Below are positions 23,870-36,399 of a DNA stretch of 64,000 nt, piece after piece (position 1 is the stretch's first letter; each line of letters opens with the position of its first letter). The stretch comes from Prunus persica. Taxonomy: Eukaryota; Streptophyta; Magnoliopsida; Rosales; Rosaceae. The translations under genes and the position numbers were made by a program. The notes under the pieces were generated by a model, which did not search any database, was not told the origin of the DNA, and saw nothing but the letters and a program-made list of their open reading frames with translations. Location: positions 7,969,251-8,033,250 of the forward strand of contig NC_034009.1 of NCBI RefSeq assembly GCF_000346465.2, read 5' to 3'.

Positions 23870-25030
23870 CCACTTCTCTCAACCCGCAGCCACCAACGGC
23901 CTTTCTCTCTTTCTATCGCTCCGACCTCTCTCCCTCCCGGCCTCTCTCCTCGATTCCCTCTTGTCAATTTCTTCTCCCCCATTCACGCCTCGCCTTTTCT
24001 CTCTGTCTTTCAATCTCTCTCCTCTTACAAAATCTCAGTTTTTTATTTCTGGCAAGGGTCCTCTAGTCACTCTCCTCTTCTGCTCTCTGAAGTGTTTCGA
24101 AGAATCTACCTTTTCAGGTAATCTATCTCTTTTGTATCTAAATTCACCTTTTGAAACAGCAGATAGTTCTCGAATTTTATTTTGCAATCTTCTTTTTTTG
24201 GGGTTTTTAGTACTGGTATGTAAATCCCGCAGAAGAAAGAAAGTTATGCATTCTTTTCCTCATGTTAATGCATTTATTACTGTTATTTTCAATTGCTTTG
24301 TAGTTTCATTTTATTTCTGACTGTACAAGTATTAATCGGTGATGGTTTTCTCTATTAGTAGTTCTCAACTTTTCTTTTTAATTTTCTGGTTGAACCCTTG
24401 TTGAGTTTATTCTAGGTGTTCATTATTGCTGGTTCGTCTGGTTTTTTAGTTTAATTACATACGGTGACGTTCTTGCTCTGTGCTTCCATGTTTGATATTC
24501 TTCTGGGTTCAAGAAATTTGATCAATTTCTTGTTGCTCTATATTTTTTTTTTTCCAGAAACTCTCTGTGCTTTCCATGTTTGATATTGAAGGCATGTCAT
24601 GCTGGTTTACAGGGTTGGATTTTGAAGCTCTTTCAAGTGATCATTAAGTTCAGTTAGTTGAGTGATTATAAAAAATCTCATGAATATATAGATTTTGTGA
24701 TAGTAGTTTTGTTTGGGTATCTTGTTGATTGTACTTAAATGTCTTCCTCATTGTCTCTGTTTTGCTGGGTCGTATGGCTCTTGGTTCTGTTCGAGGACAA
24801 TAAGAAAATAGCATCATATGATGAGATACAAAATTTCATCATGACACAATTTATTCTGAGTAAGATCCTGATCTTATGATAGACTAAGTATCATCTAGCA
24901 GCTCGTATGATAGATCTATATAATTTTTTATTCTTTGAAATTTCAGCTGTCTCATATCCATGTTTTTCACAGATTGGTTCATTTTTGTTTCTACGTTTGT
25001 TACTTTATTGATTTGTTTTCTCCAGGGAAA
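23870..25030 (+). promoter_or_regulatory. 5' leader of AE7 with a leader intron
   Basis: A pyrimidine-rich leader (CTCTCTCC-type, 23873-24117) ends at TTTTCAG/GTAATC. The probable leader intron is 24118-25025, closing at TTTTCTCCAG, five bases before the ATG at 25031. A first intron in the leader is common in constitutively expressed plant genes. Confidence 0.6.
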
Positions 25031-27470
25031 ATGGTATCTGGGTTAATAAATGCAAATCCAGTCGTCTACGAAAAGAAAGAGCGTCGGGTTCGTAGTGTCC
25101 CAAGTGCTGCTGCAGATGAATACGCTGTTGAACCCATTGACCAACAAGAAATTTTTGATATCCTTTCTGTATAGTTGCACGCATGCATGTAACTTTATAT
25201 GTACATGCAGAATCTAGTTATGTTCTGATGCCTTTTATGAATGAATATTAAGCTCTTCATCGGCTTAACCTATGACTTAGGCTTGAAAGTAGTTTTGTAT
25301 TTTGACTTGTATGCCTATAGGAATTTAGTATTTCTTAACAATTCTTAAATCATATTAGAGATATAAAAGACCCGGAACACCCTTACTCTTTGGAAGAGCT
25401 CAAAGTAATTACAGAAGATGCAATTGACGTAGATGATAGTCGTGGCTCTGTCAGGTAGAAAAAAAATTGTATGCTCATTTAGAACAGTTTTTTTCCTAAT
25501 TAATGTTTCGTTTTAAACCCTGTTGAATAAATGCTAATTGTTTTCTTCAGAGTCACATTTACTCCTACTGTGGAACATTGTAGTATGGCAACAGTTATTG
25601 GTCTTTGCTTACGTGTTAAACTCTTGAGGAGCCTGCCTTCTCGTTACAAGGTATGACCTTTATCTTCTTGTGATTGACTTTGTTTTACAATATTCTTGAT
25701 GTACCATTTAATATAGGTGAAACTGGGAGTGCATATTAGGACTACGTCAAATATTTTCATTTGAATTCTGACCGTACTGTGTTATTGTTCTTTAAGCTGT
25801 TGAGTTGAGAGAAGAAGATAGCTGTCAGTTGACTTTATGAGACTTGGGGTAAAACTATAGAGGTTTGTTTGGAGAGCCATATTATTATGCGCTATGTGAT
25901 TAGTATGGGGGGTGTAATATTCCAGATCATTTTTGGACACTTAATGCCTGAGTTGAGATTGGTCTTTTCTTTTCCAGCACTTTCTTTTGCTTGATATTTT
26001 GCATTTCTTTTCTACCGTGGATTTCCAATATTTTCATCTCAAGCATGTGTTTCTCTTTATACGTTTTCTGCACTACAGCTGTGCTTTCAACAAACTGAAC
26101 TGAACTATCAAAGAAAATGACATTTGGAGTTGTCTTAATGTTAAAGGGAAACACTAAAATGCATTGGCAGAAAGTTTTGCCACAAGATTATTGTATGACT
26201 TGGTAAGAAATCAACTGTTTGAACATACGTGTAAAAGAGTTATGCACCATTTCTTAACTTGTGTGAATTAATTAGTGAGGAAGAAGGGAAAACGATGCTC
26301 CTGATGTGCTGCTCTACAATAGTATAATATTTTGACAAACCTTTCTTGTGTTGTTATTTTGTTTATTTTCTTTTTTGATGCTTGACTGGTTAACTGACCT
26401 TTTAGGTACTATAGCGCAAATAAATAAAAATGGTAGCAAAAATATCGGAGATATAGACTCTGGATATGGTGAATTGACCTCAAGGCCAGTATAGTATCTC
26501 TAATTAATGCCTAGAAGTTGGCAAAACTGCATAGGTTCTCAAATTTTGTTGAAAGTCATTAACAATTCCATTGCATCTTGCTCTTTGAGGGTGTTTTTGT
26601 GTCCAGTTATCTTATTTACTGTTTTGATAAAATGTTAAAGACTTTCTGAAGTTTGTGAAGATCTTTTAAAAACATTATTCGTATAGGTGTTTTCTAGGGA
26701 AAATGAGCCTTTAAGGGTCTCTTGGAGCTAGCTCTGTTAAAAAAGCATTAGTGTTAGAAGTGGTAATTGGTAGCTGTAATGGCTGTATCTTCTGATGTCC
26801 ACTCTCGACATACAAGTAGTAGGTGTGCTTTTTGTGATGTATCATGAGATTATTGAAAATGGACACCAAAGCTTACTCTGGGTATGTGCACCTCTAAGAA
26901 TATATGCTTATCGGACATGAAGGCAACACAAACGCACACTCAAGATATTTTTTACAACAACCACTTGATATCGAAAGTGAATTATGACCGAAAACAAGTA
27001 GTTAACTAACCCTCCTTCAACTTTCGTGTATTGTGAATTAGTCCATCATTTTCTCAGACTCTTACGATGCTATTCAGAGAGGATTCTTTTACAAACCTTT
27101 TGTTCCAAATATTGGAATAGCTCTATCATCTCAAGTTGTCAGTCAGTATTGTCTGCTACCTGTGATTCATGACCATTTATTGACTTCATGTTAGCCCTTG
27201 CTTGCCGTTTTCCGTTAGAAGGGTCATTGGCCCCCCCCCCCCCCCCCCCCCCTCCCAATTTTTTGTTGTTGTTATTTCTTCTCTCTGGTGCATGTAATTG
27301 ATTTTTAAATTCTTTATTATTTTTTGGTGGAATTTTAAAGTCTCAGCCTTTCAAAAGAAAATCCAGAGATTCTGTTTTCTGGAAACATAATGCTTATTTT
27401 CTAACCTTTTTTTTCCTGTGGTCAGGTGGATATTAGGGTGGCACCCGGATCTCATGCAACTGAAGCTGCT

Positions 27471-27519
<49 letters not shown>

Positions 27520-27721
27520 CACTAATGTTGTGGATGTTTTGAAGCATTGGTATTCTTAGTAAAAAAAATTCATAAATTTTAGTATGACCTTCATGCTTTT
27601 AATTTCTACTGTGTGTGTAGTTAATAAGCAACTGAATGATAAAGAACGGGTGGCAGCGGCATTGGAAAACCCAGGCCTTCTGGATATGGTTGACGAATGC
27701 CTTTCTCCTTCATATGAGTGA
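25031..27721 (+). CDS. AE7: AE7 / MIP18 family cytosolic Fe-S cluster targeting protein
   Basis: Exons 25031-25157, 25349-25454, 25551-25650, 27426-27471 and 27621-27721 give 159 aa (Arabidopsis AE7 is about 157). The protein begins [19 protein letters not shown] and carries the MIP18/DUF59 core: [47 protein letters not shown]. Known: AE7/CIAO2B acts in the cytosolic iron-sulfur assembly targeting complex with CIA1 and MET18, delivering clusters to nuclear and cytosolic proteins. The conserved Cys sits in the HCSMATVIG motif. Odd: intron 1 starts ATATCCTTTC, a perfect U12-type 5' site, has TTTCTTAAC as branch site, and must end AA to keep the conserved FDHIRDIKD sequence. The donor of intron 4 is the first GT of a CT microsatellite. 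Convergent with the L6 gene downstream. Confidence 0.95.
27231..27252 (+). repeat. Poly-C run of 22
   Basis: Uninterrupted C from 27231 to 27252 in intron 3 of AE7, before CCTCCCAATTTTTTG-like sequence. Exact length is likely unreliable in any read-based assembly. Confidence 0.9.
27472..27516 (+). repeat. CT microsatellite at a splice donor
   Basis: G followed by about 22 TC units, starting at the first base of AE7 intron 4. The donor GT is therefore part of the repeat tract. Confidence 0.9.
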
Positions 27722-29267
27722 ATGAGTCGCGTCATGCGTGTAAATGATGGAGTTAGGTTTGTAATCTCGATGAGCAACATCTGGAATGACCGGCTGGTCC
27801 AGTCATCAGTATACTATCTTTCTCCCATGTGATTCATGCATCTTGTGGCCGCTTCTGTTTTTATAATTTGAGTGGCCAGTTAAATGGGATTATATGGATT
27901 AAAAGAAATTATGTCCTTTGTTTAGATTTGAGCATTGTTTTCCTGTCCAATGATGTATTACCACAGCATAGCATTAGTTTTTGTGAATTTACTTTCTCTG
28001 CTTTCACCTTTATGCAAATTGACAGTTGAGGACATTATTTTACTCACCAGGTGACCTATTGCTATAGCTAAAACAATTTCATTTGTTTGGTTTATGTTTT
28101 ACACTGCAATGGTGATGTATTTGGTGCACAAGGACTGCACATTTACCAGCTGATTAATTTAATATTTGGAAGTAAGTTTTTAAAACCCTGTATAAGCAAA
28201 AACACAGAAAATTGGTGTGTTTTGTCATTAGCTACTGAACATCCCTGTGTGTTCGGTGACCAGTTGGTGATCAATAGAGCATTTAATTTAGACCAATAGT
28301 TTAACACAAATTTTCACTTTCGTCCTTGTAGTTTCATTCCGTTTGTACCGTTAGTCTATTCCGTCGTATGAGGCAATTGCTTCCGGTTGTAGAAAATATA
28401 GGTTTATAATGCCAAACTCATGATGTTACAGCTCAATTTTGATTAGTAAGAACTATATTTCAACAAGCAAAACTCCCACACTGTTGTACTGTGATTGTTT
28501 GCTGTCCGATCTAAATTATGTTGGTTTGAATCGAGAAATCTTCATTCCAATCTTGTAATTCATTATCTGCTTTACTTACATTTCACTTATATTGACTGTT
28601 TATTTTACTTTATATTTGTTCTGGCTTGCTTTGGCTTTTACTATTTGTACTAGGGAAATATTGAAGTCCTCATTTTGCTCGAGGCATGGAAAAGAACTTA
28701 TATTTGTTCAGTTTCCCACCTAAGTCACTGTTGTTTGATTCAGTTTTTGGCGCTCAATTTAATAGTTACACTATCATTGTGTTGAGGTTTTTACTTCCAA
28801 TAGTGACACGCTTGCAATCTCAATAGCCAATCTCTAAATGGCCGGCAGATTTCGGGTAACATTATCAAACTTTGTGATTGGCTTGAAAAAATGGGTTTCT
28901 CAGATAACGAATAATTAAACTTCAATTTAATGGTGTCGGCCGGTGATCAAGGGCTTTGTGTTTTTCTAAGCGAGTTGGTTTGTCATTATTTACTTCATTT
29001 CCTCATGTTGTCTTCATTCGAATTCACCATGGCAGTTTCTTTTGTAATTCATTTGAATTTGGGTGCGCGAGTATCTTTGTTGTTCCAGTCTGCCTAGCTT
29101 TTATTTGCTACTAGAGAACTGGAATGGATCCAAGTAAACAGAATACTGAAAAAATTAAACACAAACTAACGATGAATTGCTTACGGTAAGTCAGTACATT
29201 CGAGAATTCTGACGCATATTTGACAAGCACAAATGTGAGAATACAAATATGAAACAATGTAAGGGTA
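27722..29267. other. Convergent spacer between AE7 and the L6 gene
   Basis: 3' UTRs of both genes must lie here. No further gene or clear repeat seen. Confidence 0.5.
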
Positions 29268-29842
29268 TTACTTTTTCTTTCCTGCTTTTCCCTCCTTTCT
29301 TCTTATAATTTCATCCGCATATTTCACACCCTTGCCTTTGTATGGTTCTGGGGGTCTCCATTTCCTGATCGACGCAGCAAACTGGCCAATAGCGCTCTTG
29401 TCATATCCACTGACAACGACTCTGGTATTCTCTTCCACCTTCACCTGTATGCCATCAGGAATATCCATCCTAACTGGATGGGAAAACCCAAGACTTAATA
29501 CCAAGATCCTCCCTTCTAGGGTTGCTCGATAACCGACGCCAACTAATTGCAGCCTCTTCTCAAATCCTTTTGACACTCCCACCACCATATTGTCCGTCAG
29601 TGTCCTAAGAAAAAGTATTCAAATAGGAAAATAAGGGCCAGTTGAAAGAGGCTCAATAGCTTTTCGTAAATCTCAACCACCATGGTGTCTGTAACTATCC
29701 TAAGGGTCAGCCGGATTCTGTAAATCTCAAGTGAGACTTGTACATGTTCCTCTTACATGGCCAAACCACCAGCATTCATGTTGTACAGAAAATAAAAAAT
29801 AAAGAATATTTTGGGAATAAAAGCATCATAACAACATGGCAC

Positions 29843-29883
<41 letters not shown>

Positions 29884-31236
29884 TTCTTGATCATATAGCC
29901 TGCTTTAGATGCAAATTCAATGAAAAATTTCTCTTTTATTTTTTTCTTTGTTTTTCACAGAAAAGAAAGAAAGCAAAATAACCACTCGCCCCTTGGTCAA
30001 GTACTCATTCTACCTATGGCATGTGAAAGCAGACATCCAATCACAATACAGAATATCATAATAACCATTAACCACAAACCCTTTTCAATTCCCAATCTCG
30101 TTAAACTTATTCTTTTATAAGATCCATTATCATGATACTTGGAGCTCTAAGACATCACCAGAAAACATAATTGAAAGAACAAACCATGAAGAATAACGAC
30201 GACTGATTTTTGTTCAAAGTGTATGGCTGAAGGATGGAAGAAATTTACCTGAAAAGCCCATGCATTTGATTGGCCCTTCTAGTCTCTAATGCCTTTCTGA
30301 CCCTTAGAAACCCAGAATCCTCCTTTTGAACCAGCACTTCTCGTGGGTAAGTCATCGAAAGTTGCCCCAATGGTCCCTTTACTTCCAAAGCCTGACCTTC
30401 CAATTTGATTGACACATTGGATGGCACTTCAATAGGTTGCTTTCCAATGCGGGATTCCTTACATTCTATAGTCTTTTTCAAAAACCCAACATGAGTTACA
30501 GAAACACTACAAACAGAGAATCCATTTCTCTCGCCCAAAAAGGCAGACCGCAAATTGCTGAAACATGATAGGAAAAGAGCTCTTCACTAAATCAGAAATA
30601 TTCCACTCCAATTGGTGAACTTACCATTAAATCAGAAAATGCTGAAAGTCAGGCAAACAAATTCCAATACTAGCTACTGAAAGTAATGAAAACTTTCAAA
30701 ATATAAGAACACAATCTAAACACTAATTTCTCTAACTCTGTATTTGCATTGCAAATTTGTTTCTTATCTTTTTCATCAATTTTCCTTTCTTTTTCTCAAC
30801 TTGTGTTTTCTTTATTAATATGCATTTACATTTGAGAATAAGGTTTTAGCTGGATATGTCCCTCTAGCCCCTAAATGTGTGTTTTTTGCTGAAAAAAGAA
30901 TTATACTTAATAAACAAAATTAACTGGAAATGGTTTAGCCAACCCTAAAACCAAATCCTGCTATGTCCCCCTTACACAAAACCCATCATTATGCCATTAC
31001 AAGCTGCTTGAAAAAGGCTTCAAATGGTAAAAAAAGATTCTAACTTTGCAAATTATTACCACACATTGTAACCCATATGCCATAACAATAAAAGGGCTCA
31101 ATGCCATAAGCCCCAAAAAGAGAACAAATGAAACAATGCTCGAATTATTGAAGAGAAAAGTACAAGCAAACATGAAATTCCCAGTAGGGTTTGAAACTGA
31201 CCTGGTTTGCAAAGATGAGGTAATTGAGGAAGCCAT
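29268..31236 (-). CDS. RPL6: Plastid 50S ribosomal protein L6 (uL6c)
   Basis: Exons 31236-31202, 30557-30249 and 29604-29268 give 226 aa (Arabidopsis about 223). The N-terminal part, [11 protein letters not shown]..., is Ser/Thr-rich with few acidic residues, as in a chloroplast transit peptide. The mature protein opens near [17 protein letters not shown] and holds both L6 repeats: [15 protein letters not shown] and [20 protein letters not shown]. The C-terminus has [19 protein letters not shown] and a Lys-rich end (KAGKKK), as in bacterial-type L6. Known: L6 binds 23S rRNA near the GTPase-associated region of the large subunit; here it serves plastid translation. All introns are GT-AG with matching phase. 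It is head-to-head with the TMEM208-like gene. Confidence 0.95.
29845..29881 (+). repeat. GA microsatellite in L6 intron 2
   Basis: About 18 GA units between exons 2 and 3 of the L6 gene. Confidence 0.9.
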
Positions 31237-31260
31237 TCTTAAGAGCTTGATAGCATCAGC

Positions 31261-31300
<40 letters not shown>

Positions 31301-31763
31301 CTACTAACTGTGCAGCGTGAGAATGAGGAGATGAGGGGTTAAAGATTAGACGATTATGTGGTACAGTAGCTACACCGGTGGAGTCACTTTATCAACGGCT
31401 GGAATTCAATGTATCAATCCTATGGCTGAAAATGAATGAATCGGTAACTGGTTCAATTCTCCTGTGGCCATTTTCTCTTTGCCCTCCATATTCCCCTCCT
31501 TATTCTTCTGACAGCTGTCCTCTCACTAAATAAAATAAAATAAAAACCCGCAGTCTCCAGCAGCCGCCCATCACATCTACTCTACGNNNNNNNNNNNNNN
31601 NNNNNNNNNNNNNNNNNNNNNNNNNNNNNNNNNNNNNNNNNNNNNNNNNNNNNNNNNNNNNNNNNNNNNNNNNNNNNNNNNNNNNNTCTTGCTCTGAATA
31701 GTCTTCCTCCCAAAATCAGCTTAACTTCTTATCAATTGTCCCATCCCTCTCAGCCGAACCCAG
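31237..31763. promoter_or_regulatory. Shared promoter region of L6 (minus) and TMEM208-like (plus) genes, with gap
   Basis: The two start regions are less than 0.5 kb apart. A GA microsatellite (31263-31297) sits in the L6 leader. The middle is interrupted by 100 N (31587-31686). On the right, leader sequence of the plus-strand gene runs to CCCAG/GTAGTT at 31763. Confidence 0.6.
31587..31686. other. Assembly gap (100 N)
   Basis: Exactly 100 N, the usual placeholder for a gap of unknown length. It lies within the intergenic promoter region, so no coding exon is affected. Confidence 0.98.
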
Positions 31764-31766
31764 GTA

Positions 31767-31817
<51 letters not shown>

Positions 31818-33534
31818 ACTGGACCATCGTGGGTTCCATTTTTTGCAGATTGATATGTTGGTTTTTTATTAATTTTTTTTTTCTGTATTTTGATGGCATG
31901 ACTTGTTCGAAAACATACTTCTTTGTTGTTTGGGATATTCGTCTATATGTTGGGGAATTTTTTTTTTTTTGTTGCTCTTTTTATGTGGGTTTCTACCAAT
32001 TTTTATGGCTTGAATCACCTCTGTGTAGAATTTTGAGTTTTTTGTTTATGGAAATTCAATTAGTGCTTTATTTATTTATTTATTTAACTTTTCTGAGTTT
32101 TTTAATCTTGAATCTGAGTTTGTATGTTTGGTTTTCAATATTCCTGTAATCTTGAATGTGGGTTTCAATTCTTGAATCTGGATATGTGCCATCATCTATT
32201 GTGATTTTTGGTTCCTCCCATGGTCTGCTTTTTCTTAAATTTAATTGGGATATCCCGTGAAAATTCCTCAAGTACAAGAGAAAATAGTTGGGAGTAGTGA
32301 AATGTTCATATTTGTCTTATATATATATATATATTTATTTATTTATTTATTTTGGTTTCATTTGTAACTTTGAATGATTGAAAAAGGGAAAAACTATATA
32401 ATCTTGATTTTCTTAAGTCTGTTTATCATATAGGTTGAATTTTTAGATATTAAGTAATTTGCAATGTAGTAAATGAGAAGGCATCAGTATCCTGTATAAT
32501 TGTATGAATAATCAGGGAAAAAAAAAATTCTAATTGTATTGTTTGGTTTATCACGGTGGATAAGAATTAAGTAAGCTAGATGACAAATGTGCTTTAGCTT
32601 GGTTCATTTACCAAACCTACATCAAAACACTACGAAAGTCAATATATGTACAAACTCCAACCACATTGCTTTCTAATTTTCGCCAAGTCTTTTCAACTCT
32701 CAGTTATACACGAATGAAAAGATGGTGAATATAGGGGGCCTCATACTAAAGTGTATGTTTTCCTCAAATGCACTTGATATTAAATATTGCTTGGACCATG
32801 TGGTGACCTTACTGATTAATGTATGTTCTTTGTGATATTAGTTGTGATTGTAGTTTTCTTTCTAAAGAATATGTTGTTGGGTTCTTTAGTAGGTTAGAGG
32901 AAGAAGGAATTGCTTAATTTTGCTTCCCCTGTTGAATTCCATTAGTTTTAGTAAATATTAAATTGGGTTTTTTGTTTTGAATTTGGAAAAACAGATCTGT
33001 TCATGTCTTATATGTACCCATGTCATTTTAATTACAGCTTTCTATGTAATGCATATTATATAGATACATGCGTATATTGCGTATATTTAAATATACGTCG
33101 AAGTAGGATTAAATTGGGTTTGGAGTTGAAATTGTTGATTTTTGAAAATTATTTAAGTTGCTCTTTGCCAATTGTGGTTCTTTCTGTTAATAGTTGTTTT
33201 GATTGATTTATGATGAAGATGATTATTTAATTTTGGTAATTAGGTTAGTTGTGTTGAGGATTTTTGAGAAATTGGGAATTTCCGTGTACTTGCAGCTCTG
33301 GTGATTTTTGTTGCGTTTCTTCTGATGACATGGAGCTCGTATTTGCTTTGTTTCCATTTTTAATGGGTTTCTGGGGCGAGTCCTGCCTACTTTCAAAATG
33401 GATTACATCTTAACCTGCTCACTCGTTAAGGGTCAAATTCGTCCATTACATAACTTTATTTACTTTCCTCTTCTTCTTCTTCTTCTTAACTAGGAGGATT
33501 CTCAATTTTGATAGGGTTACATTCTTTCTTACAG
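31764..33534 (+). other. Leader intron of the TMEM208-like gene
   Basis: Donor GTAGTT at 31764, acceptor TTTCTTACAG ending 33534, leaving 18 leader bases before the ATG. The intron begins almost at once with a CT microsatellite (31769-31815). It also contains short TA (32321-32333) and TTTA repeats. No coding sequence seen. Confidence 0.6.
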
Positions 33535-33552
33535 AGAGTAGATTAGAGAGAG

Positions 33553-35456
33553 ATGGCAAATCAAGGTGCAAAGAAGCGTAAGGAAGAGAACGGCCGGCAC
33601 ATGGCGAATCTCCGTCGCCTGATTGTGGCCTGTAATGTATGATTAATGCTCCGTCGCTGAGTGTATTTGGTGATCATAATTTCTATTTCAAAACCCATTG
33701 AGTATAGTGATGTTGATGTTATGTTAATGGATGTAGGTTATTTATGTGTTGCTAAGGATGCTCATTTTCCATTCTACTTTCACCTGGAAAAATTGGGTTG
33801 CTTTGCTTCTGACATCCCTGGCTTATTACATCCCCTATAAACAACTTGCCCAGATGGCAACTCCTTCTTATGGCAATGATGGGGAACTTCTAGATGGTGG
33901 CTTTGATATGACCACTGGTGGCGTGTGTGGGTATGTCTTTATTTTCAGTGATATTTCTTATTATTTGCAGGACCTTCATTTCTTGTTCATTTCCTTTCAG
34001 ACAATGCTTTAGATAGGATAATACCAAGGGTTTGAATTTTGGGCGCTTATCGAATTATAGGCATACCCTTGTAACTATTTTTGACCCTTGAGGTATGTGC
34101 TCTATTGGGGTCCTTAATTAAGTATGGTACTCAATTATGTAATTTATGTTCATTTGAAGTACTAAAAATGAAAAATCTATTTATTTTCAACGTTAAGAGC
34201 TGTTAGACTTTATTTATAAGTTATAGGATTTGCAGTGTGGCAACAGTTGGAGTACAGTGTGTTTCTCTTCTTTGGGAACACAGCAACAAATGAATAAGTT
34301 AAACCATACAATTTTATATTTCGACAACCGACTCTGTTCTATGCTACTTTATTGACATCTAGCATCCCTGGCACTTTTGAATGCTGTAGAAATGTAGGAT
34401 GTATTCTTGTGGTATTAATACAAACGCACACGCGTACACGTGCACGTAAGCATGCTTGCCTATGCACAAACACATTTGATTTATGGTAAAATCTTGACTT
34501 TTGGTTGGTCATGTCTTGCAGGTATATGCATGATGTAATTTACATCACAAGCTTCGTGCAAGTCATGTCCATAATCTCTGGAAAATTTTGGTACACCTAT
34601 CTGCTGGTAAGATGTGATTAACGTTTTTACTTGTTGTCATGCATTCATACATGCCTGCAATAGAACCTTGCTTGTATATTTTCCAAATAGGTGGGCATTC
34701 ATCACCTATTAAGAGAGGCTACCCCCAGGTGACCTAGAATCTTCTTTGTAAAAGGGCCATGAATAAGGAAGAGTAGTCACTGTATTAGCTTTGACTTAGA
34801 AGGAGATATTGCTTTGGTTTAATTGGACTAGTCTCCCATGCAGCACTGTCACTTGGTCCTTGACGGGTTAAAATGACCCTTCTATTCTAACCTGGTATTT
34901 TTTACTGTATTTTTATCATTTGTCGGTGGAGCAGTAGGCTGTTATATGAGTAACACAAAAGTTTGTCTTTGGCAACTGTATTGTTGTAGGAAATTCATCT
35001 GATGGGTTTAGAAGGTGTCACTAAAAGATTCTCATAATTTGACTACTCGATTTATGTATAATAACATTTTAGGATTAGAGATACCAGACAAATATGGCTA
35101 TAAGATAAGGTCTTTTTTTTCCCTTTTTTTTTTTCCCTTGGAAAATTTTCAAATAACTTCTGTAAGAGGGACAGAAATAGGTGGTTTTACACTTTCTTTT
35201 GTTGGTTTCCAGATCCCAGGTTTTGGAGTGTACAAATCATGGGGTTTCATTAAAGGATTTATGTCGCAAGGCTCAGAGGTACTCTCTCTTGCTTCTGTAT
35301 TTGCATGACAGAATATTATATTTGAAATTGTGTGTAATTTGGTATCATTTATGTGTGAATTAGGGAGGTGTCGAGGATGAAAAGACTCGGAAGAAGAGGG
35401 AAAAGATGGAGAAGAAGGCTTCAAGAGGCCAGTTTGTCAAGACAAGAAGTAGATAA
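33553..35456 (+). CDS. TMEM208 / SND2-like ER membrane protein
   Basis: Exons 33553-33636, 33737-33930, 34522-34606, 35213-35278 and 35364-35456 give 173 aa, the same length as human TMEM208. The protein has a basic N-terminus (MANQGAKKRKEENGRHMANL). Two hydrophobic stretches lie in residues about 20-66 (LIVACN..., VALLLTSLAYYI), then a conserved middle (GELLDGGFDMTTGGVCGYMHD). Further hydrophobic segments follow (VIYITSFVQVMSIIS, FWYTYLLIPGFGVYK) and a Lys/Arg-rich tail (TRKKREKMEKKASRG). Known: the family corresponds to yeast Snd2 in the SRP-independent route that targets membrane proteins to the ER. All splice sites are GT-AG and phases agree. It shares a promoter region with plastid L6; no functional link is implied. 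Confidence 0.92.
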
Positions 35457-36399
35457 TCTACTTTCAGAATGAGTTACCAGCTTTTGCTCTAAACCAGTTC
35501 TCTTGATGCTGAGTTGTAGTACCTTGGCTGAGTACATGAACTGTATAATTCCGACTTGGAGATAGCCAAGAAATGTGTCTTGGTTTGGATGCCCATGCTC
35601 TGCTTGTTTCTTACTCTACGCATTCAAAATCGGATTTGTTTTAGCCAATGGATAGAGATGCACCTTCACATTTGGGCAAGACTGCTACAAATCTATAGGT
35701 GAAGAATGGGTTTTTAATTGTATCTCCAGATCTTTTCGATTTTCGATACTTCTTACTAATGAAACTTACGATTACTCGACGTAAATGAAAGAGTTCTCGA
35801 AGATCGATTGATATAAATTTAAAATTTGTACGATAAACACACATACATCATAGAAAGAGAATGCATGCCCTATAAATAATTCATCCTCTGGTTTGCAGGT
35901 TGAGGCTGAAGTCCAAAAAATAAATTATTGGCATTTGGACAGGAGATATAGTAGCACTATGCATTTGAAAAAGAAGATATAAGTAAAAAATTGTTCCAAG
36001 CTTTCATAGTCCATGTTATAATTTATACCCATGATCTGAAGCATTTCATATGTTCCTAGGTTATCACAAAATAAGATTCGAAACAACAATGGATTGAGGA
36101 GGAAGGGATATAAGTTTCAAATTTTGTTGTAACCCAAGAGAACAGTGAGTTTGTGGCCTAATGCAAAAGGAAAAAAAATTTACGAATGATACAAGCGATA
36201 TTGGGTGAAGAATGACGGAGGTGATATTAGGGGAAAATTTGAACGCATAACTTCCGGTGCAATAGTAGGACTATTCCAAAAGATTAACTTATTGATTATG
36301 TTTGTTACAACTTCGGAAATAATATGACTTAAAACCGTCAATACATAAGGACTTACAAGAAGAAACCAAGGGACAAATAAAACTCAAACAACAAGAACC
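35457..36399. other. Spacer with 3' UTRs and a SINE-like repeat
   Basis: No gene. The 3' UTR of the TMEM208-like gene and that of the minus-strand fasciclin gene converge here. A SINE-like copy lies at 36189-36300. Confidence 0.5.
36189..36300 (-). repeat. SINE-like repeat, second of three copies
   Basis: ATACAAGCGATATT, then GGTGATATTAGGGG and AATTTGAACGCATAAC match the copies at 13316 and 60317. Same orientation. Confidence 0.4.

Noticed and set aside
25158..25360. Ordinary GT-AG intron 1 in AE7 (donor GTATAG at 25169)
   Set aside because: Joining that donor to any nearby AG loses the conserved [11 protein letters not shown] frame or introduces a stop; the U12 sites explain the junction exactly.
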